NCBI GenBank assembly: GCA_020348925.1
Contig: CP070758.1
Coordinates: forward strand, 4,581,528 to 4,645,527
Length of the DNA stretch: 64,000 nt
Direction: 5' to 3'
Source of the DNA: Gemmatimonadota bacterium
Lineage (GTDB): Bacteria > JBHIER01 > G020348925
A model generated the notes under the pieces. It was not told where the DNA came from, made no database searches, and saw nothing but the letters and a program-made list of their open reading frames with translations. Position numbers and translations under genes: made by a program. Each line of letters opens with the position of its first letter. Positions within the stretch are counted from its first letter, which is position 1. This document shows, piece after piece, positions 36,181 to 45,577 of the stretch.

Positions 36181-37400
36181 AGAAGGTACTCATTCTTGCA
36201 TATCATTTCCCTCCGGAAGGTGGACCCGCTGTCCAGCGAGTCCTCAAATTCGTTAAGTATTTACCCCGGTACGACTATTGCCCTCTTGTGCTATCAGCAA
36301 AGCATCCCTTAAAAACAATCGATCCGACTTTAGTAGACGATATTCCGGCTCAGACCAGCCTCTTCCAAGCCAAGGATTGGGGCGCGTACGTCCCTCATGA
36401 TATCAAAAAATTCATCAAAAGAATGTACATCCCCGACAATCAGGCCATGTGGAAATACACCGCGGTCAAAAAAGGAATTGAAATCATTTCACGGGAAAGC
36501 GTCCCACTATTATTTTCTTCTTCTCCACCGCATTCTGTCCAGGTCATTGCCAAAGAAATTGCTCAAAGAACGGGCGTACCATGGATAGCCGATTTCCGGG
36601 ATGAATGGACGTTCGATCCCAACTTCCACAGTTCTTCCTTTAAAAAAACACAGGCAGAAATGGAACGTGAAGTTCTCCATGAGTGCAGTGCCATTACGAC
36701 CGTTCAAAATAATGCACGGGAAAATTTTTGCAAAACCACGGACAGAAAAAAAATATTCGTCATAAGGAATGGATTTGATCCTGACGATTTTGGAGCAATT
36801 GAGCATAGGACGCAAATGAACCCGGAGAGATTAATCCTGGCATACAGCGGACGTTTTACGGTGAAGAGTTCACCCGAATCATTTTTTCAAGCACTCGATT
36901 CCGTGTGCAATCACGATCACACAATAAAACAACTCATTGGAATCCGCATTATTGGGAAGTCGGGCAACAAGGAATGGATAAAGAAATACCCGATTTTGCA
37001 CGAAATTGCTGAATTCATCCCCTATCAACCGCATAAGAAATGTCTTTCCATGCTGAATCAAGCGGACGCTCTCTTGCTCTTGGCCAATAATTTGAAACAC
37101 GCTGATGTTTTGCCTGCGAAAATGTATGAATATTTTTATTTAAAGAAACCTATCTTTGCAGTGACATCGTATCCGGGAGAATTGACTTCGCTGTTGAAGG
37201 AGTATGGAAATGCATATATCGGTTATGATACAAATATTAAAACAATAGAGGACAGTATTCTCAAGTTACTTTCTGATTGGCAAAATGACACCATGCGAGA
37301 ATCGGTCACAGGTAATTTTGTGAACCGGTTTCACCGAGAAAGATTAACGCAATACTTAGCGGCATTATTCGATAGGGTGATCGATAGCAGCCACAATTAA
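36177..37400 (+). CDS. GT4-like glycosyltransferase
   Basis: 407 residues. It begins 'ILAYHFPPEGGPAVQRVLKF', the acceptor-domain loop of WbuB-type GT4 proteins. It continues with 'DFRDEWTFDPNF', 'FVIRNGFDPDDF'-like linker ('KKIFVIRNGFDPDDF') and 'LILAYSGRF' at the donor domain. The usual donor E-x7-E site is weak: 'MYEYFYLKKPIFAVTSYPGE' supplies a single recognisable E. The start codon lies inside the stop region of the preceding GT2-like gene. Substrate unknown; a step in surface polysaccharide assembly is inferred from context. Confidence 0.85.
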   Translation: MKKVLILAYHFPPEGGPAVQRVLKFVKYLPRYDYCPLVLSAKHPLKTIDPTLVDDIPAQTSLFQAKDWGAYVPHDIKKFIKRMYIPDNQAMWKYTAVKKGIEIISRESVPLLFSSSPPHSVQVIAKEIAQRTGVPWIADFRDEWTFDPNFHSSSFKKTQAEMEREVLHECSAITTVQNNARENFCKTTDRKKIFVIRNGFDPDDFGAIEHRTQMNPERLILAYSGRFTVKSSPESFFQALDSVCNHDHTIKQLIGIRIIGKSGNKEWIKKYPILHEIAEFIPYQPHKKCLSMLNQADALLLLANNLKHADVLPAKMYEYFYLKKPIFAVTSYPGELTSLLKEYGNAYIGYDTNIKTIEDSILKLLSDWQNDTMRESVTGNFVNRFHRERLTQYLAALFDRVIDSSHN

Positions 37401-37518
37401 AATTGTTTCGCCTGGTGGCCTGTGTCTTGTTATGGCTCATAATACCAAGATGTCAGCCGCCCTTAGAATAAAAAAGTGAAACAAGTGAAACCGCATTTCT
37501 CCGTGGATCAAATCGAAA

Positions 37519-38271
37519 ATGGAAACAGACATAACCAAATCGGACGGCTGTCAACATCTCTACGATCAACAGAAATTTTTCACTCTGTCGGAGCTCAAGA
37601 AACAGAATTATCGCCATTTCCTGAACGAAATTTTGAGAAACAGACACCTTTTCAAAATGTTGCCGGCAAATATCAGTCACGCCATTGATGTCGGGTGTGG
37701 CACTGGTTACCTGGCATATTTTTTAGCGCGAAAAGGAAAAAGGGTAACTGCTGTCGATATGTCTTCAAAAAAATTACAATCGTTTCGAGACATTGCCCTG
37801 CAATATAATATCACACAGGTTCATTCGGATCTTTTCCAATTGCGTTATACGCATTCCTTCGATGTCCTTATTTGTCAGGAAGTTTTGGAACATCTTGAAC
37901 ATTACGAAAAAGCTGTGAGTCTCATGAAGTCATTCTTAAGGCCTCGCGGATTTGCCTTATTTTGTGTACCCTACGAGGAAAACTTAACTGCGAAGATGCG
38001 GACCTGTCCCTTGTGTCATGCATCTTACCACAAAAACGGTCATCTCCACAGTTTCAACAGACAAATACTGTCTGATGTTCTTGAAAGGCAAGACCTGACA
38101 ATCCTGAGGACCAAACTTATTGTGAGTAAGCGAGTCACGAAATGGTTCGCTAAGATAAAGTATCCGGCATGGATGGGGTTCTTCGGTGTGTTACTTTTTG
38201 ACAACGTCATGAATCATCTCTGCCCCCGAAAAGCGGCATACCTTGCCGTTCTCTGCCGGAAGAATTCGTGA
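37519..38271 (+). CDS. SAM-dependent methyltransferase (class I)
   Basis: 250 residues. Motif I 'AIDVGCGTGYLAYFLARKG' is followed by 'VTAVDMSS' (acidic residue for the SAM ribose), 'FDVLICQEVLEHLEH' and 'LRPRGFALFCVPYEEN', the UbiG/Methyltransf_11/23 pattern. A 'CPLCHASYHKNGHLHSF' segment with a Cys pair and His may bind a metal. Within the glycosyltransferase run it may methylate a sugar or cap the glycan chain, as O-antigen terminators do; that is inference. It is followed 9 nt later by a GT4 gene. Confidence 0.85.
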   Translation: METDITKSDGCQHLYDQQKFFTLSELKKQNYRHFLNEILRNRHLFKMLPANISHAIDVGCGTGYLAYFLARKGKRVTAVDMSSKKLQSFRDIALQYNITQVHSDLFQLRYTHSFDVLICQEVLEHLEHYEKAVSLMKSFLRPRGFALFCVPYEENLTAKMRTCPLCHASYHKNGHLHSFNRQILSDVLERQDLTILRTKLIVSKRVTKWFAKIKYPAWMGFFGVLLFDNVMNHLCPRKAAYLAVLCRKNS

Positions 38272-38280
38272 GAACAGAGC

Positions 38281-39501
38281 GTGTCCGTGAAAAAGAGAGA
38301 AACAGAGTATCCTCGCCGAGAAGGCACGATTTCGAAGGGAACAGATAATAGTATTGTAAATATTGCTTATGTCCATACAGGATTGTGGCCATCCAATTCT
38401 CCCTCCATGACGTTCTCCGCAATGACTGCTGCGGCTTTTTCATCGGTAGGAATCCCGTGCCTCTTTTTCATCAAGAAAAATTCGAAGGAGTCACCGGACC
38501 AAATTTTTCTGAATCTTTTTGGTTCACAAAAACCCGATTTGCTCACCATTCATTCCATCTCTCGGTTTCCACATCTCAGGTGGAATCGAATGCATTATAT
38601 GAGAGTGTATCGCATCCTGAAGCGGAATCTGAAAAAGCGATCTCTCTTAGCAGTGATTTCACGGAATACAACTTTCTTGCCATACCTGGCAAAGCTCACC
38701 AGAAAGTATAATATCAAAACATATTTTGAAGCTCATGATTTCTATGCAGACTTGACCGTTCGAGACGACGTGAGCGTTCGCAAAAAACACCGGTACTCCC
38801 AAATCGAAAAAAAGTACATTCCCCTCATATCAGGTATCATTTGCCTTCAAAACAGCCAAAAGACATGGTACCAGAGAACGTTTCCTCAACAGACCGTTTT
38901 TGTGGCACGAACTGGAATTGATACCATCCATCGGTATCCGTTTCACAATCGTCGCTCCATCTGTTATATTGGATCTTTCGATCCGCATAAAGGATTAGAT
39001 ACCCTTCTTGAGGCGTTGAAGTATTCTCAGACGAAGCCCCATCTCTTCATTATCGGGGGAAAAAATGAAGTGGAAATTGTCGCACTTCAAAAACTAATTT
39101 CTGCGTTATACGATCATTCGAGGGTAACACTTACGGGCTGGGTGAACAAAGATCACTTAAATACCTACCTGAAACAAACAGCCATTGGTATCCTCCCCCT
39201 GAAAGATACTTTTTTTAATCGCTTCATCACATCCCCCTTAAAACTTTTCGATTATTACAGTTATGGTATACCTGTTGTGGCTTCCGATCTCCCCACGACC
39301 CGTGAGCTTATCCAGGAAAATGAAACCGGACTCTTCTTTCAATGCGATAATTCAAAGGATTTGGCTCAAAAAATTGATTATCTTATTTCCAACAGGAAAA
39401 TTATGGAGAACATGAATCGGCATATTTATCATTTTGCGGAGAATTTTCTTTGGAAACATCGAGCGCAGTCCATTATCGATACGATAACACATATAAAGTA
39501 A
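38281..39501 (+). CDS. GT4 family glycosyltransferase
   Basis: 406 residues from a GTG. The N-terminal 30 residues are charged and nonconserved; the fold begins at 'IAYVHTGLWPSNSPSMTFSA'. Donor domain: 'ICYIGSFDPHKGLDTLLEAL', 'VTLTGWVNKDHLNTYL', 'SPLKLFDYYSYGIPVVASDL'. The second E of the usual E-x7-E site is D/Y here ('KLFDYYSYG'), as in several GT4 subgroups. Probably acts on the same glycan as its neighbours. Co-directional with the methyltransferase and the next GT4. Confidence 0.88.
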   Translation: MSVKKRETEYPRREGTISKGTDNSIVNIAYVHTGLWPSNSPSMTFSAMTAAAFSSVGIPCLFFIKKNSKESPDQIFLNLFGSQKPDLLTIHSISRFPHLRWNRMHYMRVYRILKRNLKKRSLLAVISRNTTFLPYLAKLTRKYNIKTYFEAHDFYADLTVRDDVSVRKKHRYSQIEKKYIPLISGIICLQNSQKTWYQRTFPQQTVFVARTGIDTIHRYPFHNRRSICYIGSFDPHKGLDTLLEALKYSQTKPHLFIIGGKNEVEIVALQKLISALYDHSRVTLTGWVNKDHLNTYLKQTAIGILPLKDTFFNRFITSPLKLFDYYSYGIPVVASDLPTTRELIQENETGLFFQCDNSKDLAQKIDYLISNRKIMENMNRHIYHFAENFLWKHRAQSIIDTITHIK

Positions 39502-39590
39502 ATCGTTTGACTCTTTCCCGATCGAACGATATTGTTCTCAAGAAAGATACATGGGTTCTGTGAGCAATACTGAGATACTGAGAACGTGTT

Positions 39591-40700
39591 ATGAATAAAA
39601 TATTTACTATTCTGTTTTCAAACACCATACCCGGAAAAATATGGGGTGGTGGTGAAAAATGGATTCTCATGGCAGCACACGGCTTACGGGAGAAAGGGCA
39701 TCGGATTCTCATAGCCGGGCGAAAAGATTCCGTCTTCCTGGAAAGAGCACGAACTGCAACTTTTGAGACGTACGAATTCAACATTCATGCATCTTTCAAC
39801 CCACTGAAGTCATTGAGCATGGTCCGATTTTTAAAACAGCAGAGCATCGACGTTATTATACTCAATTTTAAAAAGGATATCCGGGTGGCGGGTTTAGCAG
39901 CACGATATGCAAAAGTCCCTGTCATTCTCGCGAGAAATGGTGTCCAGCTTTTTTCGAATAAGTGGCTTGACAAAACAACCGTTTCCCTTCTCGATGGAAT
40001 CATCACAAACACGCAGACAATCAAGCATATCTATGATTCGTTCGCTTGGATGCCCGAAAATTTTGTGAAAGTCATTTATAACGGGGTTCGAATCCCTGGA
40101 AAGGGAGACATAATCAATATAAAGAAATTACACAAAATACCGGAGGATCATTTTGTTTTCGGATCCGCTGGTCGCTTATCCCCTCAAAAGGGATTTGATC
40201 TGCTGATACGGGCCATGAGTCTCCTGAAAAAAAAGAATGTCCCAATCACCGTTTTGATTGCCGGGGATGGAAAACATAAGCTTACTCTCGAGCACTTAAA
40301 CAGGAGCCACAACACACAAGACAGAGTTCGCTTCATCGGTTTTGTCGAAGATACGGATACATTTATTCGATCTGTTGATGCGGTGGTTCTCCCATCACGA
40401 GCCGAAGGGATGCCAAATTTTATCCTGGAGGCTATGGCCCTTGGTCAAATAGCCCTGGCCACCAGAGTCAACGGCATTCAGGAACTGCTCAAGCACGATG
40501 AAAATGGTTTTGTCACTCCCCCTCAGGACGTTGAAGCGTTGGCTCATTCCATGGAGTACGTCATTCAACAGCGACAGAGATTTCCAATCGTGCAAAAAAA
40601 CGCTCTTGAAACTGTCAGGACTCAATACTCTGTCGAAAGAATGGTCTCGAACTTAGAACAATATTTGCTTCAGAAGTACAACACCGCTCACGAATCATAG
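39591..40700 (+). CDS. GT4 family glycosyltransferase
   Basis: 369 residues. 'IPGKIWGGGEKWILMAAHGL' is the glycine-rich acceptor loop, 'VKVIYNGVRIPGKG' the linker, 'FGSAGRLSPQKGFDLLIRAM' the donor-domain start and 'PSRAEGMPNFILEAMALGQI' a complete E-x7-E site, so this copy should be catalytically competent. It is the last plus-strand gene of this cluster and converges on the TagF-like gene with about 170 nt between. Confidence 0.9.
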   Translation: MNKIFTILFSNTIPGKIWGGGEKWILMAAHGLREKGHRILIAGRKDSVFLERARTATFETYEFNIHASFNPLKSLSMVRFLKQQSIDVIILNFKKDIRVAGLAARYAKVPVILARNGVQLFSNKWLDKTTVSLLDGIITNTQTIKHIYDSFAWMPENFVKVIYNGVRIPGKGDIINIKKLHKIPEDHFVFGSAGRLSPQKGFDLLIRAMSLLKKKNVPITVLIAGDGKHKLTLEHLNRSHNTQDRVRFIGFVEDTDTFIRSVDAVVLPSRAEGMPNFILEAMALGQIALATRVNGIQELLKHDENGFVTPPQDVEALAHSMEYVIQQRQRFPIVQKNALETVRTQYSVERMVSNLEQYLLQKYNTAHES

Positions 40701-40867
40701 CGTGACACGTTTCTCTGCCACAATATTGAGAGCATGACGGTTGTGATTTCCTGCCAGGACCTGTGAATCGAATAATAAAAGCATCTGGCTGCATGTTAAA
40801 AGGGATTTTGTTGCGAAATTATTACCGTTCCATGACACAAACAGTATTCATTATTCAAATGACGTTC

Positions 40868-41983
40868 TTACGATTCATTGGTTTCACGTCTCTCTTTCTC
40901 ATACAATTCTTCAATTTTCCATTTGAGCCTCATACTGGCTTGGCCATCGAGCTTGTGAAAATAGTATTCCCTCTTTTTTTCGGCGGACCTTCTCATCTCC
41001 TCGGTAGGTTTTAAAGCTCTTTCGATTCCTTCCCGAATATCATGAGGTGATTGGATATGAACAAAGGCGTCCTGAAGAAATTCCCGATTATCCTCTGTTA
41101 AAAGAGGTTGCCCGTCACTATGCTGCAAACGATCACAGGGCAAATCATAGATAATTCCTATTTTATTCAGAGCTAAAAAATCGAAAACAGTACTCGATGC
41201 TTCACTAATCAGGGTATCGGCGACTGCCATGAAGGGGACAATATTGTACTCGGTCACAGGTACAAGCACACTGTGTGTATACTTGGAGACTCTTTTTTGG
41301 AAGATTCGATGCTGCCGATGAGGAGCATACTTTCCCATCCAACTGTAATGATGCAACTTGATGATTAAATTGTAATCGTTCTGTGTCGCCTCGAAAAGAG
41401 CGTCCTTTACATCGTACATACATGTCGGTTTGTATGTCGGTGCAAAAAGTACCGTGGGCTTTTTCGGATTGAGTCCCCACGTTCTGAGAAATGACACTCT
41501 GTCTTGAAATTTGCCTTGGAAATAATAATCGAGTTTCGGCAACCCTACCACATAAGCTTCGCTTTTTCCCAAAACCCCTGATTCTTTCAGTTTGTCCATC
41601 CGATATTTCCCCTCAACAAAAATGTGATAGCGATCCCCAGAATATTTCGCCAAATTCCGGTATAGGATGTTTTTTATACCTGTTCCGTGATTGAGAAAAC
41701 AGAGCATTGCGTTGCCGTATTGTCTGGCCTGTCGGATGGTGTCACCGGTAATGACGATGTCAAATCCGTTCTTATCCGTAGTGAAGCGATAACCCTGCTG
41801 TATCCATTCATCTATGATTGGAGGACGATACGGAACGTTGAACAGAAAACGGCGTATTCTTTCCTCCTCAAGTGAAAACCAAACATCATAATTATCATCT
41901 TTGAGGAATAACTCAATAACGGAATCAAAGGCCGCTTTATGATATACAAATCCTATTCTAAACAGAAGTTTTATCTTGGCCAT
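40868..41983 (-). CDS. TagF-like polyol-phosphate transferase
   Basis: 371 residues of the CDP-glycerol glycerophosphotransferase (TagF/TagB) superfamily: 'LNHGTGIKNILY', 'VGLPKLDYYFQG', 'VLFAPTYKPT', 'LIIKLHHYSW' and 'LISEASSTVFDFLALNKIGI' correspond to the conserved GT-B core, including the His and Ser/Thr cluster that binds CDP-polyol phosphate. Known members polymerise or prime glycerol- or ribitol-phosphate in teichoic acids and capsules on the cytoplasmic face. It lies 15 nt after a cytidylyltransferase gene in the same operon, which would supply its CDP-activated donor. Confidence 0.82.
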   Translation of the reverse strand: MAKIKLLFRIGFVYHKAAFDSVIELFLKDDNYDVWFSLEEERIRRFLFNVPYRPPIIDEWIQQGYRFTTDKNGFDIVITGDTIRQARQYGNAMLCFLNHGTGIKNILYRNLAKYSGDRYHIFVEGKYRMDKLKESGVLGKSEAYVVGLPKLDYYFQGKFQDRVSFLRTWGLNPKKPTVLFAPTYKPTCMYDVKDALFEATQNDYNLIIKLHHYSWMGKYAPHRQHRIFQKRVSKYTHSVLVPVTEYNIVPFMAVADTLISEASSTVFDFLALNKIGIIYDLPCDRLQHSDGQPLLTEDNREFLQDAFVHIQSPHDIREGIERALKPTEEMRRSAEKKREYYFHKLDGQASMRLKWKIEELYEKERRETNES

Positions 41984-41998
41984 GACGTTGGGGAACCC

Positions 41999-42715
41999 TT
42001 AAACGAATTTTTCCTTGAAAGCGAGAGCATCTTGATAGGAGGCCGGGGTATCGATGTCAATCCAAAAGCAATGTTCTGGAATGATCACGGGAGCAACATG
42101 GTTCTCATCGATCAGGACTTCGACCGCTTCTGAAACAGATTCCTTTCCCAAAGGAATTTGTCTCGCAGCGGCACGAAAGAAAGAGTGATTGAGGCGAAAA
42201 ATTCCACAATCAATCCCATTATAATCGTCCAATTTCTTCCCTATCGAGAGAATGCGACTCTTTCGAAATAGCACTTTCGTCGCATCTTCAAGATCGTATA
42301 CGATGTTCAACCTCGGATCGACCAATAACAAGTTTTTATCACTTGTTGCCGTGTAAATTTCCTCTAATGCTTTCGGGGAAACAAGGTGGTCGGACATCGA
42401 AAGTACGAATTGTTCATCTTCTTTTATCCTCGCCCGTGCTGCATACACTGACAGACCATTTCCCCTGCGCCATTCCCTGTTTTCTACAAAGGTCACATGA
42501 AATCCGAAATAGTTATGTTCCCCAAGGTATTCCCGTATGAGCCTTGCCCGAAACCCTATCACAAGGACGAAATCAGAAATACCAATGGAACCGAAGTTTT
42601 TCAGTATCTGTGATAGAATCGTCTCTTCACCAAAGGGAAGGAGCGTTTTTGGCAACCGAAATGTTTTCTCCCAGAGTCGTGTTCCTCGCCCCGCCGCAAT
42701 AAGGACTGCCTTCAT
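41999..42715 (-). CDS. CTP:polyol/sugar-phosphate cytidylyltransferase (IPCT-like)
   Basis: 238 residues with GGAG before the ATG. N-terminal 'LIAAGRGTRL' (5-14) and 'LPKTLLPFGEETILSQIL' identify a nucleotidyltransferase. 'ENREWRRGNGLSVYAAR' (RGNG 84-87), 'VLSMSDHLVSPKALEEIY' and 'DDYNGIDCGIFRL' resemble the cytidylyltransferase half of IPCT/DIPPS (inositol-1-phosphate cytidylyltransferase) and phosphocholine cytidylyltransferases. The phosphatidyltransferase half is absent. The product would be a CDP-polyol or CDP-amino-alcohol for the adjacent TagF-like enzyme. The exact alcohol (inositol, glycerol, choline) cannot be read from sequence. Confidence 0.78.
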   Translation of the reverse strand: MKAVLIAAGRGTRLWEKTFRLPKTLLPFGEETILSQILKNFGSIGISDFVLVIGFRARLIREYLGEHNYFGFHVTFVENREWRRGNGLSVYAARARIKEDEQFVLSMSDHLVSPKALEEIYTATSDKNLLLVDPRLNIVYDLEDATKVLFRKSRILSIGKKLDDYNGIDCGIFRLNHSFFRAAARQIPLGKESVSEAVEVLIDENHVAPVIIPEHCFWIDIDTPASYQDALAFKEKFV

Positions 42716-42755
42716 GAAACTCCTGTTTTGAAAAATATTTTTTTAAGGGAAGGAA

Positions 42756-44612
42756 TCAAAGATCTCGAAACTGCATGTCGTAAAGCTTTTTGTAGAGCCC
42801 CCCCTGCTCTAACAATTCCTCGTGCCTACCCTGTTGAACGATTCGACCATTATCAATGACAATGATTCGATCAGCGTGTCGAATGGTCGAAAGGCGATGG
42901 GCGATCACGAAAACCGTCCGGTTTTCCATCAAATTTTCAATGGCCTGCTGAACGAGAAACTCCGATTCGGTGTCCAACGCGGAAGTCGCTTCATCAAAGA
43001 TAAGAATATCAGGATCTTTAAGAATAGCCCGAGCGATAGCCAGCCGTTGTCGTTCCCCGCCAGATATCCTGACCCCCCTGTCTCCGATAGTCGTCTCGTA
43101 TTTTTGAGGTAAAATATCAATAAAGGCATGGGCGTTGGCCGCCTTCGCGGCCTGGATAATGCGGTCGTCTGAGATACCTTTTATACCATAGGCGATATTG
43201 TTCCTGACCGTGTCATTAAAGAGAACGGTTTCTTGAGTCACGATACCCATTAATCGCCGAAGATCATCAATCCTGACCATTCGCACATCAATCCCGTCGA
43301 TTTCTATTCGCCCCTCCGTCGGATCATAAAACCGAGCCAACAGGTCCATCAAGGTTGATTTTCCACCTCCGCTGGGACCGGCCAAGGCTGTAATTTCGCT
43401 TCGCCGTACCTCAAGATTGATATGTTCCAATACCATATCGCTCCCATTGTAGCTAAACGAGACATCCTCAAAACGAATAGAATCTTGAAATTTCGGAAGG
43501 TCTATTGTTTTTGGGGCCTCACGGATCTTTGGCTGTATATCCATAACCTGAAAGATCCGTTTCGCCGCTGCTATTCCAATCTGGACATTACCGTAGCTTC
43601 TCACCAGGTCCTTCACCGGTTGTATAATCGAAAAGAGCACTACTAAGAAAGCAATGAAATATTCCGGTTCGAGAGCGCCCCCTGTGAGAACCTGTCGTCC
43701 GCCATACCAAAGAATCAAGACGCACACGATCGTAATCACAGCCTCATTCACAGGGCCGAATAACTTTCGTATACGAGTCAACCGAAGCATGGTTTTAAAA
43801 TACTCTCTGATCTTTTTGGTAAACTTATCAATTTCAAAGCGCTCCATGGCAAAGGCTTTCACGACGCGTATACCGGAAATTGTTTCCTGAAGCAGAGAAG
43901 TGATATCGGCCATCTTCTCCTGAGTCACCGTGCTCTGTCGTCGGATCCGTTTTCCGAACTTACTCATAATCCAAAACGTGATCGGAAAAATGATTGCGGC
44001 AAAAAGGGTCAAACGCCAGCTGAAGTAAAAGAGGATTACGGTGTAACAGAAGATCAATAACGGATCCTTGATCATTCCCACGAATCCACCGGTCACACCA
44101 CTGTTCACGAGGCTCACATCATAGGTGACCCGTGATATGAGCTGACCTGTTCGTTCCCCGTGAAAATAGCTCAGAGAAAGAGTGTGGAAATGTCGATAGA
44201 GATCATTTCGCAATCCCATGATGAGCCTCTGCTCCACATAGGCCATGAGGTACCCCTGTAAATAGAGAAAAATGCTTTTCAACAGGGACACGACGATCAC
44301 CAAAAGACACAGCCGTCTCAAGCTCTCTACTCGCGTCTCCCCCATCATGAGTCGGGCCGCCATGGACTTCATTTTTGAGGAGACACCAGAGAGAAATGAG
44401 AGGGGGTGGACCGGTTCCTGATCGTCCCCCCTCACGCTGATATCATCCTGAACGATGAAACCCTGGGGAGAAAAAACCGTTTTCAGAAAAGGCCCCACCA
44501 GCAGAACAAGGAGCCCGCTGAACAGAGTGAAGCATACGGTACACAGAATCGATCCGGTCAGACTCTTCCAACTGGGGGTTACGTAACTGAACAGCCGTCT
44601 GTATATTTTCAA
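42756..44612 (-). CDS. MsbA-like ABC exporter (fused permease-ATPase)
   Basis: 618 residues. The start is a TTG at 44612 overlapping the TGA of the upstream decarboxylase gene, with AAGGA 8 nt before; a longer frame would run deep into that gene. Six-helix exporter domain (about 20-335), then ATPase with Walker [10 protein letters not shown], signature '[14 protein letters not shown]', Walker B '[12 protein letters not shown]' and switch 'IAHRLST'. All catalytic residues are present. MsbA homologues flip lipid A or lipid-linked glycans across the inner membrane. Its place between a nucleotide-sugar enzyme and a polyol-phosphate pair suggests it flips the glycolipid made by this locus. Confidence 0.92.
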   Translation of the reverse strand: MKIYRRLFSYVTPSWKSLTGSILCTVCFTLFSGLLVLLVGPFLKTVFSPQGFIVQDDISVRGDDQEPVHPLSFLSGVSSKMKSMAARLMMGETRVESLRRLCLLVIVVSLLKSIFLYLQGYLMAYVEQRLIMGLRNDLYRHFHTLSLSYFHGERTGQLISRVTYDVSLVNSGVTGGFVGMIKDPLLIFCYTVILFYFSWRLTLFAAIIFPITFWIMSKFGKRIRRQSTVTQEKMADITSLLQETISGIRVVKAFAMERFEIDKFTKKIREYFKTMLRLTRIRKLFGPVNEAVITIVCVLILWYGGRQVLTGGALEPEYFIAFLVVLFSIIQPVKDLVRSYGNVQIGIAAAKRIFQVMDIQPKIREAPKTIDLPKFQDSIRFEDVSFSYNGSDMVLEHINLEVRRSEITALAGPSGGGKSTLMDLLARFYDPTEGRIEIDGIDVRMVRIDDLRRLMGIVTQETVLFNDTVRNNIAYGIKGISDDRIIQAAKAANAHAFIDILPQKYETTIGDRGVRISGGERQRLAIARAILKDPDILIFDEATSALDTESEFLVQQAIENLMENRTVFVIAHRLSTIRHADRIIVIDNGRIVQQGRHEELLEQGGLYKKLYDMQFRDL

Positions 44613-45568
44613 TTGATTTTTCCTTCGACACGAGAACGCTCCAGTCGCTCCCGGAACCATGCCGCCGTTTTCATGAGCCCATTCCTCAAGTCTGTCTCCG
44701 GTTTCCAATGCAACAATTGTTCCGCCCTGGTAATATCGGGTCTCCGAACCTTGGGATCATCGATCGGCAGAGATTGGTACAACAAGGGACTGCGACTCCC
44801 GGTAATCTCAAGGATGAGCCGAGCCAAATCATTGATCGTCATTTCGTCCGGGTTGCCGATGTTCACCGGCTCCTGATTATCGGACATCAACAATCGAAAA
44901 AGTCCTTCGACCGTATCAGCGATATAACAGAAACTTCGCGTTTGGCCTCCGTCTCCATGCACTGTCAACGGTTCTCCTCTCAGGGCTTGAACCATGAACG
45001 TTGGAACCGCTCTGCCATCTCCGAACCGCATGCGGGGTCCATAGGTATTAAAAATTCGAGCAATCCGGGTATTCAAACCGTGAACCCGGTGATAGGCCAT
45101 CGTCATCGCCTCGGCATATCGTTTCGCCTCATCGTATACGCCTCTGGGACCCACAGGATTCACGTTGCCCCAATATGCTTCGCTCTGCGGGCTGACCAGA
45201 GGATCGCCGTAAACTTCCGATGTTGAGGCCAGAAAGAATGTCGCCCGTTTCTTCAAGGCAAGTCCTAAGGCGTTATGCGTTCCGAGCGCGCCCACTTTCA
45301 ATGTCGGAATGGGTAACCGAAGATAATCTTCCGGACTGGCTGGAGATGCAAAATGAAGCACGTAATCAACCGGACCTTCCAAATCGATATGTCGCGTCAC
45401 ATCATAAGGGATAAATTCGAACCGTTTTGTTTGAAGGTGAGCGACGTTGTCATTTTCCCCTGTGGATAAATTGTCCATGCACACCACCGAATGGCCTTCC
45501 TGCAACAAGCGTTCACACAAATATGACCCGATAAAGCCTGCCCCACCTGTGACTAATGATCTCGGCAC
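44609..45568 (-). CDS. UDP-glucuronate decarboxylase (UXS)-like epimerase/dehydratase
   Basis: 319 residues from a GTG. NAD-binding GGAGFIG (8-14), '[20 protein letters not shown]', active-site YDEAK (Y145, K149) and '[20 protein letters not shown]' match UDP-glucuronic acid decarboxylase of the extended SDR family, which makes UDP-xylose. A related UDP-glucose epimerase or dTDP-glucose dehydratase activity is less likely given the 'FASPASPxDY' motif. Cytoplasmic supplier of a nucleotide sugar for the locus. The stop overlaps the exporter start by 4 nt. Confidence 0.88.
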   Translation of the reverse strand: MPRSLVTGGAGFIGSYLCERLLQEGHSVVCMDNLSTGENDNVAHLQTKRFEFIPYDVTRHIDLEGPVDYVLHFASPASPEDYLRLPIPTLKVGALGTHNALGLALKKRATFFLASTSEVYGDPLVSPQSEAYWGNVNPVGPRGVYDEAKRYAEAMTMAYHRVHGLNTRIARIFNTYGPRMRFGDGRAVPTFMVQALRGEPLTVHGDGGQTRSFCYIADTVEGLFRLLMSDNQEPVNIGNPDEMTINDLARLILEITGSRSPLLYQSLPIDDPKVRRPDITRAEQLLHWKPETDLRNGLMKTAAWFRERLERSRVEGKIN

Positions 45569-45577
45569 GATGTGACC

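Noticed and set aside
37460-37518. Alternative earlier start for the methyltransferase region
   Set aside because: The plus-strand frame starting at 37476 is a different frame and has no SAM motif; the ATG at 37519 gives the complete fold.
40084-40095. GGTTCGAATCC, the consensus T-loop of a tRNA
   Set aside because: It lies inside the GT4 gene at 39591-40700, encoding the linker 'NGVRIPG', and no acceptor or anticodon stem can be built around it.
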